From: JAFGVL01 sp963662245 | GTDB taxonomy: Bacteria > Bacteroidota > Bacteroidia > Bacteroidales > Paludibacteraceae | Direction: 5' to 3' | Assembly (NCBI GenBank): GCA_963662245.2 | Contig: CAXXVQ010000001.1 | Location: 1 to 64,000 of the forward strand | DNA length: 64,000 bases | In this document: positions 35,992-43,968 of the stretch, in pieces | Layout: every line of letters begins with the position of its first letter | Position numbering within the stretch: the stretch's first letter is position 1 | The notes under the pieces: model-generated | What the model saw: the letters and a program-made list of their open reading frames with translations, nothing else | Database searches by the model: none | What the model was told of the DNA's origin: nothing | Made by a program: the position numbers and the translations under genes

Positions 35992-36042
35992 TTTTGTTGA
36001 AAAATATCCCTTCCAAATACATATAATTTCATAAAAATGAGA

Positions 36043-36050
36043 TAATTTTG
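36043..36050 (+). promoter_or_regulatory. -7 promoter element for pyrBI
   Basis: TAATTTTG matches TAnnTTTG. A start site near 36056-36060 would put the leader-peptide ATG (36059) at or next to the 5' end of the transcript. No good -33 TTTG is seen at the expected spacing. Confidence 0.45.
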
Positions 36051-36058
36051 TGCAACTT

Positions 36059-36154
36059 ATGAACATCAGCACAATACATATTCAGCTTCAATCCAATCTG
36101 TGCAATATAAATTCGCACTTATGTATTGCTGTTTTTACTGAAAACCAATGTTAA
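36059..36154 (+). CDS. Possible pyrB leader peptide (31 aa)
   Basis: An ATG frame starting MNISTIHIQLQSNLCNIN and ending FTENQC, whose stop codon lies inside the left arm of the terminator hairpin ahead of pyrB. A T-run (GTTTTTACTG) occurs just before the hairpin. This layout parallels the E. coli pyrBI attenuator, where UTP-dependent RNA polymerase pausing and leader translation control read-through. No ribosome-binding site is visible, so translation may be leaderless or absent. Confidence 0.4.
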   Translation: MNISTIHIQLQSNLCNINSHLCIAVFTENQC

Positions 36155-36181
36155 GCCTAAAAAGGTTTAGTATTGGTTTTT
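36141..36181 (+). terminator. Attenuator-like hairpin ahead of pyrB
   Basis: AAAACCAATGTTAAGCCT (36141-36158) pairs with AGGTTTAGTATTGGTTTT (36163-36180) around an AAAA loop, with a short T-run at the end. It lies 45 bp before the pyrB start, inside the presumed transcript, so it can act as an attenuator. Confidence 0.7.
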
Positions 36182-36225
36182 AGCATTTTATAAGGATTAT
36201 TATTTACATAAATCTATAAAATCGA

Positions 36226-37134
36226 ATGGACAATAAGAGCTTGGTTTCTATCTCGGACTACTCCAAAGAAAAGATCCTACACATTTTGGAGAAGGCAGAA
36301 CAGTTTGAAGCGAATCCAAATCAGGATATTCTGAAAGGAAAAGTAGTTGCTTCGCTATTTTTTGAACCATCTACGCGTACTCGTTTAAGCTTTGAAACAG
36401 CAATAAACAGATTAGGAGGGAAGGTTGTTGGTTTTTCTGATGCATCTACTACAAGCTCTACAAAAGGAGAAACACTAAAAGACACAATCACAATGGTAAG
36501 TGGATATGCCGACCTGATTGTAATGCGCCACCCGCTAGATGGTGCAGCACGCTATGCTTCTGAGGTTTCATGTGTTCCAGTTGTCAATGCGGGAGATGGT
36601 TCTAACCAGCACCCAACGCAAACAATGTTAGATTTATATTCGATTAAAAAGACTCAAGGTACTCTTGTGAACTTAAATATCTACATGGTAGGTGACCTGA
36701 AATACGGTCGTACAGTACATTCGCTATTAATGGCAATGTCGCACTTTAACCCAACATTCACTTTTATTGCTCCTGATGAACTAAAAATGCCACAGGAATA
36801 CAAAAATTTCTGTGATAGAAATGGCATTAAATATCAAGAAAAGTCTGAATTAACAGATATTTCAGATGCAGACATCCTTTACATGACTCGTGTACAACGC
36901 GAACGCTTCCAGGATCTTGTGGAATATGAAAAGGTAAAGAATGTATACACTTTAAAAAACAAAATGTTGGATGATACAAAACCTAATTTAAGAGTTTTAC
37001 ATCCACTTCCTCGCGTAAATGAAATAGACATAGATGTAGATGATAACGAAAAAGCATACTACTTCCAACAAGCTAAAAATGGGGTTTTTGCACGCCAAGC
37101 AGTTATATGTGATGCATTAGGATTATTGGATTAA
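36226..37134 (+). CDS. pyrB: Aspartate carbamoyltransferase, catalytic subunit
   Basis: 302 aa. Catalyses carbamoyl phosphate plus aspartate to carbamoyl aspartate, the committed step of pyrimidine synthesis. Carbamoyl-phosphate binding motif STRTR is at residues 49-53 (FFEPSTRTRLSF). The later DGSNQHPTQTMLDLYS and HPLPRVNEID motifs are intact. It is followed after 13 bp by pyrI, as expected for the holoenzyme of class B type. A hairpin and possible leader peptide upstream suggest attenuation by pyrimidine supply. Confidence 0.97.
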   Translation: MDNKSLVSISDYSKEKILHILEKAEQFEANPNQDILKGKVVASLFFEPSTRTRLSFETAINRLGGKVVGFSDASTTSSTKGETLKDTITMVSGYADLIVMRHPLDGAARYASEVSCVPVVNAGDGSNQHPTQTMLDLYSIKKTQGTLVNLNIYMVGDLKYGRTVHSLLMAMSHFNPTFTFIAPDELKMPQEYKNFCDRNGIKYQEKSELTDISDADILYMTRVQRERFQDLVEYEKVKNVYTLKNKMLDDTKPNLRVLHPLPRVNEIDIDVDDNEKAYYFQQAKNGVFARQAVICDALGLLD

Positions 37135-37147
37135 TAAAACGAAAATT

Positions 37148-37612
37148 ATGTCTGCAGAATTAAAAAAAGAACTAGTTGTAGTTTCACTTGAAAACGGAAC
37201 TGTAATTGACCATATACCTTGTGATAAGCTGTTTAAAGTTGTTTCTATCCTTGATTTGGATAAAATGGAAAGCCAAATTACGATTGGAAATAACCTAAAA
37301 AGTAAAAAACAAGGAAAGAAAGGTATCATCAAAATTTCAAATGTATTTTTTGAGCCTGATGTTATCAATAAGATTGCATTAATTGCACCTGATGCAAAAA
37401 TCAACATCATCAAAGATTATGAGGTGGTGGAAAAACGAAATATCGACTTACCGGATGAGCTGAAAGATATTGTACATTGCTTAAATCCAAAGTGTATTTC
37501 AAATAATGAACCTATTGCATCTCATTTTCATGTAATGGACAAAAAGAATATTCGTATCAAGTGCCATTACTGTGAAAAGGCTATAAATCAAGAAGATATT
37601 AATATCAAATAA
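37148..37612 (+). CDS. pyrI: Aspartate carbamoyltransferase, regulatory subunit
   Basis: 154 aa. The N-terminal allosteric nucleotide-binding domain starts KELVVVSLENGTVIDHIPCD. The C-terminal zinc domain has the four cysteines in CLNPKCISN (C-x4-C) and CHYC (C-x2-C), which hold it to PyrB. It passes CTP/ATP signals to the catalytic subunit. Directly downstream of pyrB in one operon. Confidence 0.96.
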   Translation: MSAELKKELVVVSLENGTVIDHIPCDKLFKVVSILDLDKMESQITIGNNLKSKKQGKKGIIKISNVFFEPDVINKIALIAPDAKINIIKDYEVVEKRNIDLPDELKDIVHCLNPKCISNNEPIASHFHVMDKKNIRIKCHYCEKAINQEDINIK

Positions 37613-37630
37613 ACATAGGAAGACTAAAAA

Positions 37631-38212
37631 ATGGCAGAATTTAAAAAACAGAATTGGAAACCGGGAACATTAATATATCCATTACCTGCAGTTATGGTTT
37701 CAGTTGGAAATCATAAAGACGAGTATAACATTATTACTGTAAGTTGGGTAGGGACAATCTGTAGCGATCCTGCAATGTGCTATATTTCTGTGCGTAAAAA
37801 CAGACATTCATATGATATTTTGAAAAAAAATATGGAGTTTGTAATCAATTTAACAACAGAAGATTTAGCAAAAGCAACAGACTGGTGTGGAGTTAAAAGT
37901 GGGTCTGAGTTTAATAAATTTGAAGAAATGGGCTTAACACCTCAACCTGCAGAACTTGTGAATGCTCCAGTTATTGGAGAATCTCCATTATCAATTGAAT
38001 GTCATGTAAAAGAAGTTATTGAACTTGGCTCACATGATATGTTTATTGCAAATGTGGTAAACATTTTAGCCGACGAACGCTTTATTGATGAATCAACAGG
38101 CGAATTCAAATTAGACCAAGCAAAATTAATTGCATACTCTCATGGACACTACTTTAAACTAGGCGAGGAGATTGGCAAATTTGGCTGGACAGTTCAAAAG
38201 AAAAAGAAATAA
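37631..38212 (+). CDS. Flavin reductase-family protein (FMN-binding split barrel)
   Basis: 193 aa. The split-barrel flavin-binding signature is seen in NIITVSWVGTICSDPAMCYI, followed by VRKNRHSYDILKKNMEFVIN. Such proteins bind FMN and reduce flavins or act as small flavoenzymes. It follows pyrI by 18 bp and may be in the same transcript, which is chromosomal rather than pathway logic. Substrate not assignable. Confidence 0.85.
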   Translation: MAEFKKQNWKPGTLIYPLPAVMVSVGNHKDEYNIITVSWVGTICSDPAMCYISVRKNRHSYDILKKNMEFVINLTTEDLAKATDWCGVKSGSEFNKFEEMGLTPQPAELVNAPVIGESPLSIECHVKEVIELGSHDMFIANVVNILADERFIDESTGEFKLDQAKLIAYSHGHYFKLGEEIGKFGWTVQKKKK

Positions 38213-38221
38213 CAAATAGTG

Positions 38222-38294
38222 CCTTCGACTACGCTCAGGCAGCCTGCTATCATATTGGGTAATAAAAAACCTTTGGTTGAGCATAGCCGAAACC
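38222..38294. repeat. Inverted pair of a short dispersed repeat
   Basis: CCTTCGACTACGCTCAGG (38222-38239) and GGTTGAGCATAGCCGAAACC (38275-38294) are inverted, diverged versions of one motif. The motif is a familiar dispersed sequence in Bacteroidota intergenic DNA. It fills the gap between the flavin reductase gene and glyA. Confidence 0.5.
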
Positions 38295-38362
38295 AAGATT
38301 GACAAACGACACAACTTAAAGAAATAATTATCTAATTCAAAAAATAAATAAAATCTCATCTA

Positions 38363-39643
38363 ATGAAAAGAGACAACGAAATTTTCGAGATTATCGAAAA
38401 AGAAAAACAACGCCAATTACATGGTATTGAGCTTATTGCTTCTGAAAATTTTGTAAGTGAACAAGTAATGGAAGCTATGGGTTCTGTATTAACAAACAAA
38501 TATGCTGAAGGTTACCCAGGAAAACGCTACTACGGTGGTTGTGAAGTAGTTGACCAAAGCGAACAACTAGCTATCGATCGCCTATGTAAGCTATTCGGAG
38601 CTGAATGGGCTAATGTTCAACCTCACTCAGGTGCTCAAGCTAACATGGCTGTATTTATTGCTTGCTTAAACCCAGGTGATAAATTCTTAGGTTTAAACCT
38701 ATCTCATGGTGGACACCTTTCTCATGGTTCTCCGGTTAACTTTTCTGGTTTAGCTTATACAGCTTTAGAATATAATGTTGGTGAAACAACTGGTCGTGTT
38801 GATTATGAGCAAATGGAAGCTGTTGCTTTAGCTGAAAAACCAAAATTAATCATCGCTGGTGCATCTGCTTACTCTCGTGAATGGGATTATGCTCGTATGC
38901 GCACATTAGCTGATAAAATTGGTGCTATTTTCATGGTAGATATGGCTCACCCTGCTGGTTTAATTGCTGCCGGTTTACTTGAAAACCCGGTTAAACATGC
39001 ACACATCGTAACTACTACAACTCACAAAACTCTTCGCGGACCTCGTGGTGGTGTTATCATGATGGGTAAAGATTTCCCAAATCCTTGGGGTAAAACAACT
39101 CCAAAAGGTGAAGTTCGTATGATGTCTGCATTATTAGACTCTGCCGTATTCCCTGGAGTACAAGGTGGACCTCTTGAGCATGTTATCGCAGCTAAAGCTG
39201 TTGCTTTTGGTGAAGCTCTTCAACCGGAATACAAAGAATACCAATCACAAGTACAAAAAAATGCTGCTGTAATGGCTAAAGCATTTATGGAAAAAGGTTA
39301 TAAAATCATCTCTGATGGTACTGATAACCACTCAATGTTAGTTGACCTTCGCACAAAATTCCCTGAATTAACAGGTAAAGTAGCTGAAAAAGTGCTAGTT
39401 GCTGCGGATATCACTACTAACAAAAACATGGTTCCATTTGACAGCCGTTCTCCATTCCAAACTTCAGGTCTTCGTTTTGGTACTGCAGCTATCACAACTC
39501 GTGGTGCTAAAGAAGATTTAATGGTGGAAATCGTAGATATGATTGACACTGTTCTTTCTAATGTTGAAGACGAAAGCGTTATTGCTTCTGTTCGTAGCAA
39601 AGTAAACAGCATCATGGAAAAATATCCATTATTCGCTTGGTAA
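38363..39643 (+). CDS. glyA: Serine hydroxymethyltransferase
   Basis: 426 aa, PLP-dependent enzyme converting serine and tetrahydrofolate to glycine and methylene-tetrahydrofolate. Signatures: LHGIELIASENFVSEQVMEA, YAEGYPGKRYYGGCE, and the PLP-lysine region VTTTTHKTLRGPRGG. Length and ends are normal. Codon use is strongly biased (many GCT, GGT, CGT), suggesting high expression. Monocistronic. Confidence 0.97.
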   Translation: MKRDNEIFEIIEKEKQRQLHGIELIASENFVSEQVMEAMGSVLTNKYAEGYPGKRYYGGCEVVDQSEQLAIDRLCKLFGAEWANVQPHSGAQANMAVFIACLNPGDKFLGLNLSHGGHLSHGSPVNFSGLAYTALEYNVGETTGRVDYEQMEAVALAEKPKLIIAGASAYSREWDYARMRTLADKIGAIFMVDMAHPAGLIAAGLLENPVKHAHIVTTTTHKTLRGPRGGVIMMGKDFPNPWGKTTPKGEVRMMSALLDSAVFPGVQGGPLEHVIAAKAVAFGEALQPEYKEYQSQVQKNAAVMAKAFMEKGYKIISDGTDNHSMLVDLRTKFPELTGKVAEKVLVAADITTNKNMVPFDSRSPFQTSGLRFGTAAITTRGAKEDLMVEIVDMIDTVLSNVEDESVIASVRSKVNSIMEKYPLFAW

Positions 39644-39708
39644 AACTTTAGAAATGAGAATAGAGAAATTAGGAATGATTAATATAACTATAGCTTATCT
39701 TGTTTAAA

Positions 39709-40074
39709 ATGGAAGGACTTGATTTCAACTCAAAATATTCTATCAGAACAAAGAAATTTGCAGTCAATATTATTCATTTCTATTCAAATAATTGCAAAAA
39801 GACAGAAGAGCTAAGAGTTATCGGAAAGCAATTGCTGCGTTCCGGTACCTCTGTAGCTGCTAACTTTAGAGCTTACACTCGAGGAAGATCAAAAGCTGAG
39901 AGATTTTCTAAAATATGTATTGTTGTTGAAGAAACAGATGAAACCCTATTTTGGTTAGAGTTAATAGAAGAGGCTACATTAATCAACCCAACATCATTCT
40001 CTAATTTAAAACAAGAAGCTTTTGAACTTTTAAAGATATTTTCATCGACCAAAGCAAATACTAAGCAAAACTAA
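39709..40074 (+). CDS. Four-helix bundle protein (23S rRNA intervening-sequence type)
   Basis: About 121 aa, all helical. The signature LRVIGKQLLRSGTSVAANFR and the later ETLFWLELIEEA match the four-helix bundle family first noted in intervening sequences of 23S rRNA genes. Molecular role is unknown. I place the start at ATG 39709 rather than a TTG nine bases upstream. It lies alone between glyA and phoH. Confidence 0.85.
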   Translation: MEGLDFNSKYSIRTKKFAVNIIHFYSNNCKKTEELRVIGKQLLRSGTSVAANFRAYTRGRSKAERFSKICIVVEETDETLFWLELIEEATLINPTSFSNLKQEAFELLKIFSSTKANTKQN

Positions 40075-40114
40075 ACTCTTTCCTCATTCCTAACTCCTCA
40101 TTCCTAAACAATTT

Positions 40115-41092
40115 ATGCTTGAAAGAATCTATGAATTAAATGAAAATGTTGATCCTGTAATATTTTATGGGGTAAACAACGGTAACATGCAATTAATAAA
40201 AACCATTTGTCCTAAGGTTAAAATTATGGCAAGAGGTTCTATAATCAAAGTATTAGGAGATGTAGAGGATGTTGCTGTATTTAATGAGATATTAGACAAA
40301 CTTCAAGCATATTGTGGTGAGTTCAACAAACTGGAAGAACAAACCATTATTGATATTGTAAGAGGAAATACACCCGTAGAAGTAAAAGTAGATAACTTAA
40401 TTCTTCACGGTATTAATGGAAAACCAATTGTAGCTCGTACACCAAACCAACAAAAACTGGTAGACGAATACAAGAAAAATGATTTACTTTTTGCCATAGG
40501 ACCAGCCGGTTCCGGTAAAACTTACACGGCGATTGCTTTAGCTGTTCGCTCGTTAAAAAATAAGCATGTAAAAAAGATTATCCTTAGTCGCCCGGCTGTA
40601 GAAGCAGGAGAGAAGCTCGGCTTTCTTCCGGGAGACATGAAAGAAAAAATTGACCCGTATTTACAACCGCTTTACGATGCCTTACAAGACATGATTCCAG
40701 CTGCTAAGCTTAAAGAATACATGGAAAACGGCGTAATACAGATTGCTCCATTAGCATTTATGCGCGGTCGTACTTTAAGCGATGCATTTGTCATCCTCGA
40801 TGAAGCTCAAAATACTTCTACACAGCAGATTAAGATGTTCCTAACCCGTATGGGATTGAACAGTAAGATCATTGTGACGGGAGACATTACTCAAATCGAT
40901 TTACCCCCTTCGCAAAAGTCAGGACTAAAAGATGCGCTACAAGTACTAAAAGGAGTGAAGGGAATTTCAAAAATAGAATTCAATGTACAAGATATCGTGC
41001 GCCATAAGTTGGTTCAACAAATTGTACAAGCGTATGATAAAGCAAAAAAAGATGAACCAGTAGAGACGAAGCGTGCTTCGTCTAAAGATTAA
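40115..41092 (+). CDS. phoH: PhoH-like P-loop ATPase
   Basis: 325 aa. Walker A is in FAIGPAGSGKTYTAIALAV and Walker B in DAFVILDEAQNTSTQQIKMF; VTGDITQIDLP is the sensor region. PhoH proteins are RNA-associated ATPases, often paired with ybeY. The last 12 or so codons overlap a palindrome (41064-41083), giving the unusual tail VETKRASSKD, so the repeat has been absorbed into the gene end. In related genomes phoH is often next to purC; here a FRG gene separates them. Confidence 0.93.
   Translation: MLERIYELNENVDPVIFYGVNNGNMQLIKTICPKVKIMARGSIIKVLGDVEDVAVFNEILDKLQAYCGEFNKLEEQTIIDIVRGNTPVEVKVDNLILHGINGKPIVARTPNQQKLVDEYKKNDLLFAIGPAGSGKTYTAIALAVRSLKNKHVKKIILSRPAVEAGEKLGFLPGDMKEKIDPYLQPLYDALQDMIPAAKLKEYMENGVIQIAPLAFMRGRTLSDAFVILDEAQNTSTQQIKMFLTRMGLNSKIIVTGDITQIDLPPSQKSGLKDALQVLKGVKGISKIEFNVQDIVRHKLVQQIVQAYDKAKKDEPVETKRASSKD
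41064..41083. repeat. Palindrome inside the phoH 3' end
   Basis: AGACGAAGC-GT-GCTTCGTCT, preceded by GTAG, so the outer arm GTAGAGAC is the same as in the RAYT palindromes and at 32191, but with a third core. It changes the C-terminus of PhoH. Confidence 0.75.
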
Positions 41093-41122
41093 ATTGACGA
41101 ATAAACAGAAGGAACAAACCTC

Positions 41123-42526
41123 ATGGAAAACAAATCAGCAGAAGAATCTTGGCAAAAATTTCTTAAATGGATTTCGGACAAATCTAATGGATTTGTTTTT
41201 CGAGGAGTATCTAATAAGGAACACCTTCTTGTCCCATCTGTTGGTAGATTGATGAATTATAGTTTCGAAAACGAGATAAATCTATTTGAACATTTTAAGA
41301 TGAAAGCAAATATGCTTACTTCTGCAAAGAATGATTTTGAATGGCTATCAATTGCTCAGCATCACGGACTACCAACAAGGTTATTAGATTGGACGGAAAA
41401 CCCTTTAATTGCTTGCTTCTTTGCCGTAAAAAGCAATAAAGAAGACTTAGAGAAAGATGGTCGCATATACATGACTAATATCATAAAAAACACTATTTAT
41501 TGGAATAATGAGAATCCATTTGATGAATCATATATAGGTTTTCATTATCCCAAAGTATCTACAACAAGAATAGCATTGCAAAAAGGAATCTTTTCAGTTC
41601 ACCCAAGACCCAATTTACCTGTAGTTATTGCACCTCCACATAGACAATTTTCATTTTTTTATTTAATTGAAGTGAATCGAATATTTGATTACATCGAAGA
41701 TATGGATATGTTTGAACAAACTAATTTTGGTTTAGAAAGATTAAAAGATGGCTATACAAAATCAGAATGTCTTGAATATGTAGAATCATATTATAACAAA
41801 TTATCTAAGATTGAATTAGTATTTAATATTAAATCAAATCATAAAGAGCATTTCTTGCAGCAATTAAATAAACTTGGGATAGATGAAACAATATTTGGTG
41901 ATTTAGATTCTATTGCTGATAAATTAAAAAATGATTGTGAAAAATATAGATTGATTACTACTAAAGAGGTTCTTGATATTGAAAGTATCAAATTAAAACT
42001 TAATCAAAAAATAATGGACTTAAGACCAACAGCAATAATCAATCTTTTAAAAAATAGAGATTATTGTACTCTTAAATCAAATATTTCTCTTGACCTAAAC
42101 AAAGTAGCAGATAAAAAACTAACCTTTATGGGTTATCTTCAACTTCACCCTAACTATTTTGATATAAAAGAATGCTGGAATAATACTTTAGAAGAAACAG
42201 AAAATATAAAAGCTTTTTATAATGTATTACATGCTATAAATATACATTATGCTTATCCTTATGAAACAATTAAATTTGAAATAAATGTCAATGACATTAA
42301 TGATATTGATAGAACATATAATTTAAAAATTATAAGAGACGACGAGATAAAACATAATGAGATAAAAAAGATCTATTTTCTTTTCAAAAAATACAATGAT
42401 ATCTTAGCACAAGAAACTACAAACCAGAACATTGAAATTCTCTTGAAAAAAGAAGATTGGAGCGACATAGATAAAAAGACCCTAAAAAAAATATTTAAAC
42501 CTCTAACAACAATATATAATAACTAA
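41123..42526 (+). CDS. FRG-domain protein
   Basis: 467 aa. The N-terminal FRG domain (about 15-250) shows FVFRGVSNKEHLLVPSVGR, which contains the F-R-G motif, and WLSIAQHHGLPTRLLDWTEN followed by PLIACFFAV. FRG domains are found in bacterial defence and phage-linked proteins; a biochemical role is not settled. The C-terminal half is charged, AT-rich in codon use and helical, and I recognise nothing there. It is wedged between phoH and purC, a likely insertion. A role in phage defence is inference from the domain and placement. Confidence 0.8.
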   Translation: MENKSAEESWQKFLKWISDKSNGFVFRGVSNKEHLLVPSVGRLMNYSFENEINLFEHFKMKANMLTSAKNDFEWLSIAQHHGLPTRLLDWTENPLIACFFAVKSNKEDLEKDGRIYMTNIIKNTIYWNNENPFDESYIGFHYPKVSTTRIALQKGIFSVHPRPNLPVVIAPPHRQFSFFYLIEVNRIFDYIEDMDMFEQTNFGLERLKDGYTKSECLEYVESYYNKLSKIELVFNIKSNHKEHFLQQLNKLGIDETIFGDLDSIADKLKNDCEKYRLITTKEVLDIESIKLKLNQKIMDLRPTAIINLLKNRDYCTLKSNISLDLNKVADKKLTFMGYLQLHPNYFDIKECWNNTLEETENIKAFYNVLHAINIHYAYPYETIKFEINVNDINDIDRTYNLKIIRDDEIKHNEIKKIYFLFKKYNDILAQETTNQNIEILLKKEDWSDIDKKTLKKIFKPLTTIYNN

Positions 42527-42541
42527 ATCAACATAAAACAA

Positions 42542-43489
42542 ATGAAACAAGCATTAACTAAAACAAACTTCAACTTTCCCGGACAAACTGCGGTTTACAA
42601 TGGAAAAGTGCGTGATGTGTATTCAATAGGTGATACATTGGTAATGATTGCTACAGACCGTATTTCGGCTTTTGATGTAGTTTTACCTAAAGGTATTCCT
42701 TTTAAAGGACAAATGTTGAATCAAATTGCAGCGAAATTTCTAGATGCAACTGCCGACATCGTTCCTAACTGGAAACTTGCTACACCGGATCCAATGGTAA
42801 CAGTAGGTGTGCGTTGCCAAAGCTATCCTGTAGAAATGATTGTGCGTGGCTACCTTTGCGGTAGTGCATGGCGTGCTTACAAAAGTGGTGTTCGCGAAAT
42901 CTGTGGTGTTGCAATTCCTGACGGGATGCGCGAAAACCAAGCTTTCCCAACACCAATCATCACTCCAACAACTAAAGCTGACATGGGATTCCATGACGAA
43001 GATATCAGCAAAGAAGAAATCTTAAAACAAGGTTTAGTTTCGGCTAACGAATATGCTATGTTGGAAAAATATACATTAGCTTTATTCGAAAGGGGATCTA
43101 AAATGGCTGCTGAACGCGGTTTAATCCTTGTAGATACAAAATATGAGTTCGGTAAATTTGATGGACAAATCTATTTGATTGACGAAATTCACACGCCGGA
43201 TTCATCTCGTTACTTTTACGCAGAAAGCTACAAAGAGCTTTTTGAAAAAGGAGAGGCTCAAAAACAACTTTCTAAAGAGTTCGTTCGCGAATGGTTAATG
43301 GATAATGGTTTTCAAGGTAAGGAAGGACAACAAGTTCCTGAAATGACTGATGAGATTGTAGAAGGTATTAGTGAGCGTTATATTGAGCTTTATGAGAACA
43401 TCACAGGTGAAAAATTTGTAAAAGAAGATATTTCTAACATTCCATCTAGAATTGAGAAAAATATCACAACTTATTTACAATCAGTATAG
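42542..43489 (+). CDS. purC: Phosphoribosylaminoimidazole-succinocarboxamide synthase
   Basis: 315 aa. SAICAR synthase joins CAIR and aspartate with ATP in purine synthesis. Signatures: VYNGKVRDVYSIGDTLVMIA, SAFDVVLPKGIPFKG, VEMIVRGYLCGSAWR and LVDTKYEFGKFDGQIYLIDE. The length above 300 aa is the long form common in Bacteroidota. A strong terminator follows. Confidence 0.96.
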   Translation: MKQALTKTNFNFPGQTAVYNGKVRDVYSIGDTLVMIATDRISAFDVVLPKGIPFKGQMLNQIAAKFLDATADIVPNWKLATPDPMVTVGVRCQSYPVEMIVRGYLCGSAWRAYKSGVREICGVAIPDGMRENQAFPTPIITPTTKADMGFHDEDISKEEILKQGLVSANEYAMLEKYTLALFERGSKMAAERGLILVDTKYEFGKFDGQIYLIDEIHTPDSSRYFYAESYKELFEKGEAQKQLSKEFVREWLMDNGFQGKEGQQVPEMTDEIVEGISERYIELYENITGEKFVKEDISNIPSRIEKNITTYLQSV

Positions 43490-43493
43490 TTGA

Positions 43494-43538
43494 TATGATA
43501 GGGCTGTAAATGAGTTACAGCTCTATCATATTTTTTTT
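43494..43538 (+). terminator. Terminator after purC
   Basis: TATGATAGGGCTGTAA and TTACAGCTCTATCATA pair over 16 bp (one G-T) around a 5-nt loop, followed by eight T. Confidence 0.92.
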
Positions 43539-43580
43539 AAAAAAGTTTCATCATACTATTGCAAATACGAAAAACAGGCG

Positions 43581-43588
43581 TATCTTTG
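43581..43588 (+). promoter_or_regulatory. Promoter of tRNA-Ser
   Basis: TATCTTTG fits TAnnTTTG, with ATTG near 43558 at about the -33 position. It lies 42 bp before the tRNA. Confidence 0.6.
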
Positions 43589-43630
43589 CAACCGCTTTAG
43601 AGAACTAGTTCACGCTAGTTAAACAAGCAA

Positions 43631-43715
43631 GGAGAGATGGCAGAGTGGTCGAATGCGGCGGTCTTGAAAACCGTTGTACTGCAAGGTACCGGGGGTTCGA
43701 ATCCCTCTCTCTCCG
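43631..43715 (+). tRNA. tRNA-Ser (anticodon TGA)
   Basis: An 85-nt class II tRNA. Acceptor arm GGAGAGA pairs with TCTCTCC, the anticodon loop is CTTGAAA with TGA, a long variable arm follows (TTGTACTGCAAGGTACCGGG region), and the T-loop is GTTCGAATCC. CCA is not encoded. It marks the left edge of an accessory region with an integrase 250 bp downstream. Confidence 0.97.
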
Positions 43716-43740
43716 CAGAGAACAATTCAAAACAAATTAA

Positions 43741-43774
43741 AAGCTCGTAAAATGTAGATTTTACGGGCTTTTTT
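43741..43774 (+). terminator. Terminator after tRNA-Ser
   Basis: AAGCTCGTAAAAT and ATTTTACGGGCTT form a 13-bp stem with a 4-nt loop, followed by TTTT. Confidence 0.88.
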
Positions 43775-43968
43775 GTTTTTATACCTTTCCCGTAAAGTTC
43801 AATAAATACCAATATAAGTGGTTCTTTATCGGTTACCCCAGTACAACACAAGTTTCAGGTACCCGAATTTGTTCAAAAAGCATTAATATTCAAGGAGTTC
43901 AATATCTGAACATCTTGACTGGCAATGATAGTAAAACTAATTTTGAACACATAAAAGGATACCACAAA

